5,175 nucleotides of DNA, from assembly GCA_016296565.1 (NCBI GenBank), contig JAEDJB010000126.1:1-5175 (forward strand). The letters are read 5' to 3'. Position numbers and translations under genes: made by a program. Each line of letters begins with the position of its first letter. Within the stretch, counting starts at the first letter, position 1. This document shows, piece after piece, positions 1 through 4,681 of the stretch. Under the pieces are notes generated by a model that worked only from the letters and a program-made list of their open reading frames with translations, searched no databases and was not told where the DNA came from. This DNA comes from Oscillospiraceae bacterium. GTDB lineage: Bacteria; Bacillota; Clostridia; Oscillospirales; Oscillospiraceae.

Positions 1-50
1 TGACATTTTTCTTTGATCCAGATGGACTTCCCTTGGAGTTGCATGAATAA
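1..50 (+). CDS. C-terminal fragment of a VOC/glyoxalase-type protein
   Basis: The left edge cuts this gene. In the frame beginning at position 3, the last residues read TFFFDPDGLPLELHE and stop at TAA (48-50). A phenylalanine-rich beta strand followed by DPDG and a short LELHE tail is the typical ending of vicinal-oxygen-chelate (glyoxalase/bleomycin-resistance/dioxygenase) proteins. In those proteins the final Glu of the 'xxE' strand is commonly a metal ligand. The substrate cannot be told from 15 residues. A stem-loop terminator follows 13 bp after the stop, so the gene ends its own transcription unit and converges on the minus-strand nucleoside hydrolase. The family assignment is fairly firm for so short a piece, but it rests only on this tail. 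Confidence 0.7.
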   Translation, partial: TFFFDPDGLPLELHE

Positions 51-63
51 CTTCCGGTTTATC

Positions 64-90
64 GGGCAGCCCTGTTTTGGGCTGCCCTTT
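64..90 (+). terminator. Stem-loop terminator after the VOC gene
   Basis: A perfect 9-bp GC-rich stem, GGGCAGCCC (64-72) and GGGCTGCCC (79-87), encloses a 6-nt loop TGTTTT and is followed by TTTGTG. The T run is short, so it may be a moderate terminator. On the opposite strand no U run follows the stem. It is still the only strong hairpin between the two convergent genes and may also help end the minus-strand nucleoside hydrolase transcript, for which I see no other terminator in 91-190. Confidence 0.75.
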
Positions 91-190
91 GTGCATAAAC
101 AGGGGTTGTGCAAAGCGCTAAACGGAATTGGCGAATACGCTGTATCAACACCAAAGGTAAAAGGGACTTTTGTGCGGGGGAGGAGAGGCG

Positions 191-1156
191 TTACAGCAGC
201 GTCTCCTGGTGGGTGAAGGCGGCGATGAGCTTTTCCACGGCCCGCCGCTCGTCCACATCCACGCAGATGGTAAGGTAGGGGGCGTCGAAGGGATACTCCC
301 TGAAATCCGCCACCACCATGCCCCGGGTGAACTGGCCGCTGCACTCCACCCGGGCCCGGGCCTTGCGGGTGGTGAAGAGGCTGGGGTCGGTGACGTAGAG
401 GAGGGCGGAGGGATCGTGGACGGGGCAGTGGTCCAGGCAATTGTTCTGCCAGCGGTTGAAGGGATAGTAGCGGCCGGTCATGGCCTTGCGGATATAGGCG
501 GCGATCTCCTCGTTTCCGGGGGTGGCGTACTTCACCAGCAGGTCCAGGTGCTGGCTGGTGAGGCGGGACTTCATGGTCACGTCCAGGCCCACCATGGTCA
601 GGTCAAAGCCCGCCTGAAAGACCCTGTCCGCCGCCTCGGGGTCGCCGAAGAGGTTGGCCTCGCTCACCGGGGTGACGTTGCCGGGATGGCGGAAGGTGCC
701 GCCCATGAACACCACGTTTTTCACCATGGAGGGAAGGTTGGGCTCCTTTTCCAGGGCCAGGGCCAGATTGGTCATGCGGCCCAGGGTCACGATGGTGAGG
801 TCCCGGCCCTGCTCCCGGGCCTGGCGGAGGATGAAATCGCTGGCGTGCTCGGCCAGGGGCTTTTGCTCCGTGGGGGGAAGCTCCACGTCGCCCACCCCGT
901 TTTTGCCATGGATGTGGGGGACGGGGCCCTCCCACTCCCCCCCAAGGGGCTTGTTTTCGCCGATGGCCACGGGAACCGGATAGCTTACCCCTGCCATTTT
1001 CACCAGGCGCAGGGTGTTTTCCGCCGCCTGGGCGGCGTCGGTGTTGCCGCAGCCGGTGGTGATGCCCACCACCCGGATGTCGGGGCACCTGAGGGCGTAT
1101 AGGATGGCGATGGAATCGTCGATGCCGGTATCGGCGTCAATGAGGATCTTCTGCAT
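191..1156 (-). CDS. Inosine-uridine-type nucleoside hydrolase
   Basis: A 321-residue protein of the normal length for the IU-nucleoside hydrolase family, which hydrolyses the N-glycosidic bond of nucleosides to a free base and a free sugar using a bound calcium ion. The N-terminal calcium/ribose motif is DADTGIDD (residues 7-14); the usual DxDPGxDD proline is Thr here. Other family signatures are HGKNGVGD (83-90), TLGRMTN (124-130), VFMGG (149-153), EANLFGDPEAA (166-176) with Glu166 and Asn168 at the ribose-binding positions, and HDP (247-249) supplying the late His-Asp pair. There is no signal peptide, so it is cytoplasmic. The start is fixed by AAGGGAG (1164-1170 on this strand) 7 nt before ATG and by the motif lying right at the N-terminus. 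It is transcribed divergently from the cupin gene. Base preference and the 5'-substituent of the substrate cannot be read from these motifs; the free sugar product would need a kinase before it could enter the pathway encoded by the downstream operon. Confidence 0.95.
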   Translation of the reverse strand: MQKILIDADTGIDDSIAILYALRCPDIRVVGITTGCGNTDAAQAAENTLRLVKMAGVSYPVPVAIGENKPLGGEWEGPVPHIHGKNGVGDVELPPTEQKPLAEHASDFILRQAREQGRDLTIVTLGRMTNLALALEKEPNLPSMVKNVVFMGGTFRHPGNVTPVSEANLFGDPEAADRVFQAGFDLTMVGLDVTMKSRLTSQHLDLLVKYATPGNEEIAAYIRKAMTGRYYPFNRWQNNCLDHCPVHDPSALLYVTDPSLFTTRKARARVECSGQFTRGMVVADFREYPFDAPYLTICVDVDERRAVEKLIAAFTHQETLL

Positions 1157-1178
1157 GGCTGATCTCCCTTCGATGATG

Positions 1179-1188
1179 AATCATGATT
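1179..1188. promoter_or_regulatory. Candidate operator palindrome at the nucleoside hydrolase transcription start
   Basis: AATCATGATT is a perfect 10-bp palindrome just downstream of the minus-strand TATAAT, covering the predicted +1. It shares the ATCATGAT core with the larger palindrome at 1233-1248; the two centres are 57 bp apart. Two sites over two divergent promoters would allow joint control. The region is AT-rich, so part of the match could be chance. Confidence 0.3.
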
Positions 1189-1190
1189 TT

Positions 1191-1218
1191 ATTATATCCG
1201 GCTTTCGGAAGTTTGCAA
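1191..1218 (-). promoter_or_regulatory. Promoter of the nucleoside hydrolase gene
   Basis: Read on the minus strand, TTGCAA (1213-1218) is followed by a 16-bp spacer and a perfect TATAAT (1191-1196). The predicted transcription start is near 1184, leaving a leader of roughly 28 nt with the ribosome binding site. The -35 hexamer matches consensus at 4 of 6 positions and is its own reverse complement, so the same six bases can serve the divergent cupin promoter. Confidence 0.65.
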
Positions 1219-1241
1219 GGCATGGTTTTTCATGGTATCAT
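1213..1241 (+). promoter_or_regulatory. Promoter of the cupin gene, sharing the -35 box with the divergent promoter
   Basis: On the plus strand the same palindromic TTGCAA (1213-1218) is followed by a 17-bp spacer and TATCAT (1236-1241), with TG at 1233-1234 giving an extended -10 (TGGTATCAT). The predicted start is near 1248, about 24 nt before the cupin start codon. This -10 hexamer is identical to that of the aldolase operon promoter at 1916-1921. Confidence 0.6.
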
Positions 1242-1248
1242 GATGCCA
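1233..1248. promoter_or_regulatory. Candidate operator palindrome over the cupin -10 box
   Basis: A 16-bp palindrome of the form TGGYATCATGATRCCA, with seven of eight base pairs symmetric, covers the whole -10 hexamer of the cupin promoter. Its core ATCATGAT (1237-1244) recurs inside a 10-bp perfect palindrome, AATCATGATT, at 1179-1188, over the predicted start of the divergent promoter. Placement over a promoter element suggests repressor binding, but the protein is unknown. Confidence 0.4.
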
Positions 1249-1271
1249 AATCAGAAAGGGAGGAAAACCAT

Positions 1272-1760
1272 ATGCTGCGTGCGGAGGAAGTGGTGGAGCG
1301 TCTGGGCCTGGTGCCCCTGGAGGGGGAGGGCGGCATGTACCGCTCCACTTATCAGTGTGATCGGACCCTGGAGGGCGTTTCCATCGGCAGCGCCATCTAT
1401 TATTTTCTCCACGGGGAGGCCTTTTCCCACCTGCACCTGCTCACCGGGGATGAGGTCTACTTCTACCACGGGGGCGGCCCGGTGGACCTGGTGGAGCTTT
1501 TTCCCGACGGGACATGGCAGGTGACGCGCCTTGGAAACCGACTGGAAAAGGGGGAGGTTCCCCAGCATCTGGTGCCGGCAGGGATCTGGCAGGGCTCCCG
1601 TCTGGCCCCCGGAGGAGACTGGGCCCTGATGAGCACCTCCATGTCCCCGGCCTACACCCCCGGCTGCTATACCCACGGCTGCCGGGAGGAGCTCCTTGTC
1701 CGGTGGCCCCAGGCCCGGGAGTGGATCGAAAGGCTCACGGGGGAGGCCCGCGCCTTCTGA
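1272..1760 (+). CDS. Cupin family protein, DUF985/Cupin_5 type
   Basis: A 162-residue protein matching the pattern of the DUF985 (Cupin_5) family of small beta-barrel proteins. From the N-terminus it shows a helix ending in LGLVPLEGEGGMYRSTY (the family's 'L..HPEGG.yr.ty' region), IGSAIYYFL, then FSHLHLLTGDEVYFYHGG (the 'S.wHr...DE.w..y.G' core), then GEVPQHLVPAGIWQGSRL ('.PQ.vVPaG.WqgA.l'), and a final STSMSPAYTPGCY strand. Family members are cytoplasmic and mostly uncharacterised; they resemble cupins that bind sugars or other small ligands. The start is chosen at ATG 1272 because AAAGGGAGGA (1255-1264) lies 7-8 nt upstream and the homologous region begins at once; a longer in-frame reading back into the divergent gene has no such support. 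It shares a divergent control region with the nucleoside hydrolase, suggesting a related job, but its function is unknown. No terminator is evident after it. Confidence 0.88.
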   Translation: MLRAEEVVERLGLVPLEGEGGMYRSTYQCDRTLEGVSIGSAIYYFLHGEAFSHLHLLTGDEVYFYHGGGPVDLVELFPDGTWQVTRLGNRLEKGEVPQHLVPAGIWQGSRLAPGGDWALMSTSMSPAYTPGCYTHGCREELLVRWPQAREWIERLTGEARAF

Positions 1761-1828
1761 AAGGACGGGAAAGGCCCCTGACCAATGTGATGATTTGTTA
1801 TAGTTTGGTGAAATGCATCAGGAGATGA

Positions 1829-1861
1829 ACGGATATTAACACGGATTTTACCCGATATAAC
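1829..1861. repeat. Tandem 12-bp direct repeats upstream of the operon promoter
   Basis: ACGGATATTAAC (1829-1840) is followed directly by ACGGATTTTACC (1841-1852), identical at 10 of 12 positions. A degenerate third copy, CCGATATAAC, ends at 1861. The array ends about 30 bp before the -35 box, a usual location for activator binding sites. No binding protein can be named from the sequence. Confidence 0.45.
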
Positions 1862-1892
1862 GAAAAGCAATTGAAAGCTTTGTGGGAAAATG

Positions 1893-1921
1893 TTGACTTT
1901 TGGAAGAGGGGACGATATCAT
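1893..1921 (+). promoter_or_regulatory. Main promoter of the aldolase-regulator-isomerase operon
   Basis: TTGACT (1893-1898, five of six consensus) and TATCAT (1916-1921, five of six consensus) are separated by an ideal 17 bp, which fits the housekeeping sigma factor. The predicted transcription start near 1928 gives a leader of about 70 nt before the aldolase ATG. Confidence 0.75.
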
Positions 1922-1934
1922 AAAAATGATGTCG
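1913..1934. promoter_or_regulatory. Inverted repeat overlapping the -10 box, candidate operator
   Basis: Arms CGATATCAT (1913-1921) and ATGATGTCG (1926-1934) are separated by AAAA; eight of nine base pairs are complementary. The element spans roughly -15 to +7 of the predicted promoter, where a bound protein would block transcription. The DeoR-family protein encoded second in this operon is the natural candidate to bind it, by autoregulation; this is an inference from position. The stem is AT-rich in its inner half and is not followed by a T run, so it is not a terminator. Confidence 0.5.
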
Positions 1935-1949
1935 AAACAGGTATGATCT

Positions 1950-1980
1950 TTCCGCGAAATGGGGGAATTGCCCTGCGGAA
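1950..1980 (+). promoter_or_regulatory. Possible leader hairpin before the aldolase gene
   Basis: TTCCGC (1950-1955) can pair with GCGGAA (1975-1980), and GGG/CCC inside could extend the structure with an internal loop. It lies in the predicted leader, 10 nt before the Shine-Dalgarno sequence, which stays free. It does not match any riboswitch class I know and may only protect the 5' end. Confidence 0.25.
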
Positions 1981-2000
1981 GTCATTGATGGAGGAAAGGT

Positions 2001-2648
2001 ATGAATTATAAAGCAGAATTGGTGGCTGCGGGCAAGCGGATGCTGGACAAGGGGCTGACGGTGGAGACCTGGGGCAACATCAGCCTCTGCGACCCCGGCA
2101 GCGGCCTTGTGTACATGACGCCCTCCGCCATGCCCTACCACACCATCGTGGAGGACGATGTGGTGGTGGTCCGCCTGGACGACGGCCAGGTGGTGGAGGG
2201 CCACCGCAAGCCCACCGTGGAAAAGGAGATGCACCTGGAGGTGTACCGCCGCCGGCCGGAGATCCGGGCCCTCATCCACACCCATCCCGTCCACTCCCTG
2301 GTGTTCGGCGTGCTCCACCAGAGCATTCCCGCCATCATCGACGAGGCGGCCCAGGTTCTGGGGGGCACGGTGGAAACGGCGGAATACGCCCTTCCCGGCA
2401 CCTCTGAGCTGGCGGCCAACGCCGTCAAGGCCCTGGGGCAGGACAAAATGGCCTGCCTGCTTGCCAACCACGGGGCGCTGTGCCTGGGTAAGAGCCTGGA
2501 GGGAGCCTTTAAGACCTGCGTGGTGCTGGAGATGACCGCCGAGATCTATCATAAGGCCCTGCAGCTTGGCACGCCCCACGTTATCCCCGACGACAAGGTG
2601 GCCTTTATGTGGGACTTCGCCGAACACCACTACGGCCAGGATAAATAA
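2001..2648 (+). CDS. Class II aldolase/adducin family protein (ketose-1-phosphate aldolase type)
   Basis: A 215-residue zinc-dependent class II aldolase of the L-fuculose-1-phosphate aldolase family, of standard length. Enzymes of this family cleave ketose-1-phosphates to dihydroxyacetone phosphate and an aldehyde. Visible signatures are WGNIS (24-28, phosphate-binding region), MTPSAM (39-44), KPTVEKEMH (70-78) with Glu74 at the catalytic-acid position, HTHP with His93 and His95 as zinc ligands, IIDEAAQVLGG (112-122), and NHG with His157 as the third zinc ligand. The related dehydratase MtnB shares the fold, but its characteristic EMIKG segment is absent, so an aldolase is favoured. ATG 2001 is preceded by GGAGG (1990-1994) 6 nt upstream. 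It is the first gene of an operon with a DeoR regulator and an MtnA-type isomerase, the isomerase being the likely supplier of its ketose-1-phosphate substrate (for example 5-deoxyribulose-1-P, methylthioribulose-1-P or ribulose-1-P). The exact substrate is unresolved. Confidence 0.92.
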   Translation: MNYKAELVAAGKRMLDKGLTVETWGNISLCDPGSGLVYMTPSAMPYHTIVEDDVVVVRLDDGQVVEGHRKPTVEKEMHLEVYRRRPEIRALIHTHPVHSLVFGVLHQSIPAIIDEAAQVLGGTVETAEYALPGTSELAANAVKALGQDKMACLLANHGALCLGKSLEGAFKTCVVLEMTAEIYHKALQLGTPHVIPDDKVAFMWDFAEHHYGQDK

Positions 2649-2668
2649 AAGGAGGAAGGCTCCGCCCT

Positions 2669-3490
2669 ATGAAATCACTGCCTCATGTGAGAAAAAAAGA
2701 GATCCTTGAGATGCTGAAGCGCAGCGATTATATCGACGCGGGGGAGCTTTCCAGGAAGTTTAATGTTTCCTATATGACCATCCACCGGGACCTGAAGGCC
2801 CTGGAGGAGGAGGGGATGGTCTCCCGGGTCTACGGCGGGGCCGTGGCTGCCTCCGGCGAGAGCGGCGTCTCCCCCGTTCCCCCTGCCCCCAGCGCCGATC
2901 TGACGCTGGAGGAGCGGTTCCCCATCTGCCGGGAGGAGAAGATGGCCATCGCCCGGGCCGCCGTGGAACTGGTTGAGCCGGGAGACATCATCTGTATGGA
3001 CGCCAGCACTTCGGCGCTGCAGATGTGCCCGCTGCTCCATGACCGGGAGGTCACCGTGGTGACCAACAGCCTGAACGTGGCCATCCAGTTTGCCGATTCC
3101 CGCACGGTGCAGGTGCTGCTGCTGGGGGGGCTGCTGCGCAAAAGCTCCATGTCCCTCAGCCGGGTGAAAAGCCCGGACCTTTTGGAGCACATCAACATCG
3201 GCAAGTGCTTTTTCTCCGCCTCCGGCCTCTCCAGCTCCAAGGGAATGATGGAACTGAGCTACGAGGAGTCCGAGGCCAAGCGGGAGATGCTCTCCCGGGC
3301 CGACAAGCTCTATGTGCTGGCCGACCACACCAAGCTGGGTACCGCGGCCCCCTATGTGGACTGCCGCTGCCAGCGCATCACCGCCGTCATCACCGACTGG
3401 TGCCCCACCATGGAGGAGAGCCAGCGCCGGTGCCTGGGGGAGCTGGACCGGGCCGGCATCCGGATCATTTACGGAAAACAGGAATCGTGA
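2669..3490 (+). CDS. DeoR/GlpR-family transcriptional regulator
   Basis: A 273-residue protein with the two-part DeoR layout. Residues about 7-60 form the winged helix-turn-helix: RKKEILEML, then ELSRKFNVSYMTIHRDLKAL with the recognition helix around 34-42, and the wing sequence EEGMVSRVYGGAV. A Pro/Ser-rich linker (about 61-80) leads to the sugar-phosphate sensor domain, which resembles the isomerase fold. Its landmarks are MDASTSA (110-116), VTNSLNVA (131-138), LLGGLLRKSSMSLS (151-164), FFSASGLS (181-188), EAKREML (202-208) and LADHTKLG (217-224). Family members usually repress sugar-catabolic operons and are released by a phosphorylated sugar. The gene sits between aldolase and isomerase, 20 bp after the aldolase stop, so it is probably autoregulated through the inverted repeat at 1913-1934 and responds to a pathway intermediate. 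The Shine-Dalgarno GGAGGAAGG (2651-2659) is a little far from ATG 2669, but the HTH needs this start. Confidence 0.95.
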   Translation: MKSLPHVRKKEILEMLKRSDYIDAGELSRKFNVSYMTIHRDLKALEEEGMVSRVYGGAVAASGESGVSPVPPAPSADLTLEERFPICREEKMAIARAAVELVEPGDIICMDASTSALQMCPLLHDREVTVVTNSLNVAIQFADSRTVQVLLLGGLLRKSSMSLSRVKSPDLLEHINIGKCFFSASGLSSSKGMMELSYEESEAKREMLSRADKLYVLADHTKLGTAAPYVDCRCQRITAVITDWCPTMEESQRRCLGELDRAGIRIIYGKQES

Positions 3491-3513
3491 TATTATAAAA
3501 GGAGTCAAGGAAA

Positions 3514-4584
3514 ATGGACGAGATCACCAAAGTCACCCATATCGACAACGTCAAGCTCACCGGGGACAAGAAGGCCGTCACCATCATCGACCAGACCCAG
3601 CTTCCCAACCGCATGGTGTACCTCACCATGGACACGGAGGAGGACTGCTACGACGCCATCCTCAAGCTGAAGGTCCGGGGCGCCCCCGCCATCGGCATCT
3701 TCGCCGGCTACGCCATGTATGTCCTTTGCCAGAAGTATGCCCATAAGCCCTACGGCGAATTTGCCGCCGAGTTCCACCGCCAGAAGGAGTATCTCAACTC
3801 CTCCCGCCCCACCGCCGTGAACCTGAGCTGGGCTCTGAAGCGGATGGAGCAGGTGGTCACGGACAATGCCGGGAAGAGCGTTTCCGAGATCGTGGAGCTG
3901 CTGGGTGCGGAGTGCGCCAAGATCCACCAGGAGGACATCGAGATGTGCCGGAAGATCTCCGAGTACGGCCTCTCCCTGATCAAGGAGGGCGACGGTATCC
4001 TCACCCACTGCAACGCCGGTCCCCTGGCCACCTCCCGCTACGGCACCGCCATCGGCCCCATGCTGCTGGGCAAGGAGCGGGGCATGAATTTCCGCGTCTT
4101 CGCCGATGAGACCCGTCCCCTGCTCCAGGGCGCCCGCCTGACCTCCTTTGAGCTGCAGAAGGCCGGCATCGACGTGACCCTCATCTGCGACAATATGGCC
4201 TCCATCGTCATGCGCAACGGCTGGGTCCAGGCCTGCTTCGTGGGCTGCGACCGCATCGCCGCCAACGGCGACTTCGCCAACAAGATCGGCACCTCCGGCG
4301 TCGCCATCCTGGCCAAGCACTACGGCATCCCCTTCTACACCCTGGGCCCCTCCTCCACCATCGACATGAACTGCCCCGACGGCGCCCATATCGAGATCGA
4401 GCTCCGGGACCCCGAGGAGATCAAGGAGAAGTTCTACGCCGAGCCCATGGCATTGAAGGAGGTCAAGTGCTACAACCCCGCCTTCGACGTCACCGACCAT
4501 GAGCTGCTCTCCGGCATCGTCACCGAAAAGGGCATCGTCCGTCCGCCCTTCGATGTGAACCTGAAGAAGCTGTTCGGAAATTGA
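3514..4584 (+). CDS. mtnA: MtnA-type S-methyl-5-thioribose-1-phosphate isomerase (or related aldose-1-phosphate isomerase)
   Basis: A 356-residue protein of the eIF2B-alpha/MtnA family at the usual length for MtnA. These enzymes convert an aldose-1-phosphate (methylthioribose-1-P, or 5-deoxyribose-1-P in DHAP-shunt organisms) to the ketose-1-phosphate. Conserved segments are IDQTQLP (25-31), VRGAPAIG (54-61), SSRPTAVNLSWA (96-107), THCNAGPLAT (164-173) with catalytic Cys166, ETRPLLQGARLTSFEL (199-214), DNMAS (226-230), and GCDRIAANGDFANKIGT (244-260) with catalytic Asp246. Both catalytic residues of the family are therefore intact; the common GADR reads GCDR here. ATG 3514 follows GGAG (3501-3504) by 9 nt and the regulator's stop by 23 bp, so it belongs to the same operon. 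None of the other universal methionine-salvage genes (mtnB/C/D) is in the window; the partner aldolase points instead to a shunt producing dihydroxyacetone phosphate. Family membership is firm, substrate less so. Confidence 0.92.
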   Translation: MDEITKVTHIDNVKLTGDKKAVTIIDQTQLPNRMVYLTMDTEEDCYDAILKLKVRGAPAIGIFAGYAMYVLCQKYAHKPYGEFAAEFHRQKEYLNSSRPTAVNLSWALKRMEQVVTDNAGKSVSEIVELLGAECAKIHQEDIEMCRKISEYGLSLIKEGDGILTHCNAGPLATSRYGTAIGPMLLGKERGMNFRVFADETRPLLQGARLTSFELQKAGIDVTLICDNMASIVMRNGWVQACFVGCDRIAANGDFANKIGTSGVAILAKHYGIPFYTLGPSSTIDMNCPDGAHIEIELRDPEEIKEKFYAEPMALKEVKCYNPAFDVTDHELLSGIVTEKGIVRPPFDVNLKKLFGN

Positions 4585-4633
4585 AGCCCTTTGAGGGCTT
4601 CCTGCCTGCCGTTTTATAGCCCCAAGGGGCTGT
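4583..4633 (+). terminator. Two tandem intercistronic hairpins, possible partial terminator or mRNA-processing element
   Basis: The first hairpin is a perfect 8-bp stem, GAAGCCCT (4583-4590) with AGGGCTTC (4594-4601), around loop TTG; it overlaps the last two bases of the isomerase stop codon. The second pairs AGCCCC (4618-4623) with GGGGCT (4626-4631), extendable by two weaker pairs at 4616-4617/4632-4633; the tight loop probably opens to CAAG. TTTT (4612-4615) lies between them but 10 bases from the first stem, and no T run follows the second. They are therefore not classical strong terminators. Attenuation or 3' protection giving different levels of enzyme and binding-protein mRNA is plausible. 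Confidence 0.5.
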
Positions 4634-4681
4634 AAATAGATCATTTGGAACGATTCAAATTTTGGAAGGAGTTTTCAACAA

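Larger units (their letters stand above)
1761..2000. other. Intergenic control region before the aldolase operon
   Basis: This 240-bp stretch has no convincing gene; short reading frames in it lack ribosome binding sites and family resemblance. It is markedly AT-richer than the genes on either side. In order it holds tandem 12-bp repeats (1829-1861), an 8-bp palindrome AAAGCTTT (1874-1881), the operon promoter (1893-1921), an inverted repeat over the -10 box (1913-1934), a possible leader hairpin (1950-1980) and the aldolase ribosome binding site (1990-1994). Confidence 0.8.

Noticed and set aside
160..175. Possible minus-strand terminator AAAAG-GGA-CTTTT downstream of the nucleoside hydrolase
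   Set aside because: The stem is only five pairs, almost all A-T, too weak to call.
13..216. 67-codon plus-strand frame at the left edge
   Set aside because: It overlaps the VOC tail in another frame, reads through the terminator stem-loop and lacks a ribosome binding site.
170..1102. Plus-strand 310-codon frame across the nucleoside hydrolase
   Set aside because: The minus strand carries all nucleoside hydrolase motifs with a proper start and promoter; this frame is its complement and is low-complexity.
1871..1884. Catabolite-response (cre)-like sequence around TTGAAAGCTTTG
   Set aside because: The central CG required by the cre consensus is CT here and the right half lacks the conserved C, so only the AAAGCTTT palindrome remains.
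2675..3508. Minus-strand 277-codon frame opposite the DeoR gene, and a 260-codon one (1848-2630) opposite the aldolase
   Set aside because: Same antisense effect: composition is His/Gly/Val biased, there is no convincing ribosome binding site, and they lie opposite clearly recognised genes.
3505..4644. Long minus-strand reading frame (379 codons) opposite the isomerase gene
   Set aside because: It is the shadow of a GC3-rich gene: antisense frames in such genes lack stops. It is low-complexity (Gly, Ala, Val, Asp, His rich) and has no family resemblance, whereas the plus strand has a full MtnA motif set.
4585..4681. Separate promoter for the BMP lipoprotein gene
   Set aside because: TAAATA near 4633 has no acceptable -35 at 16-18 bp, so a promoter could not be supported.
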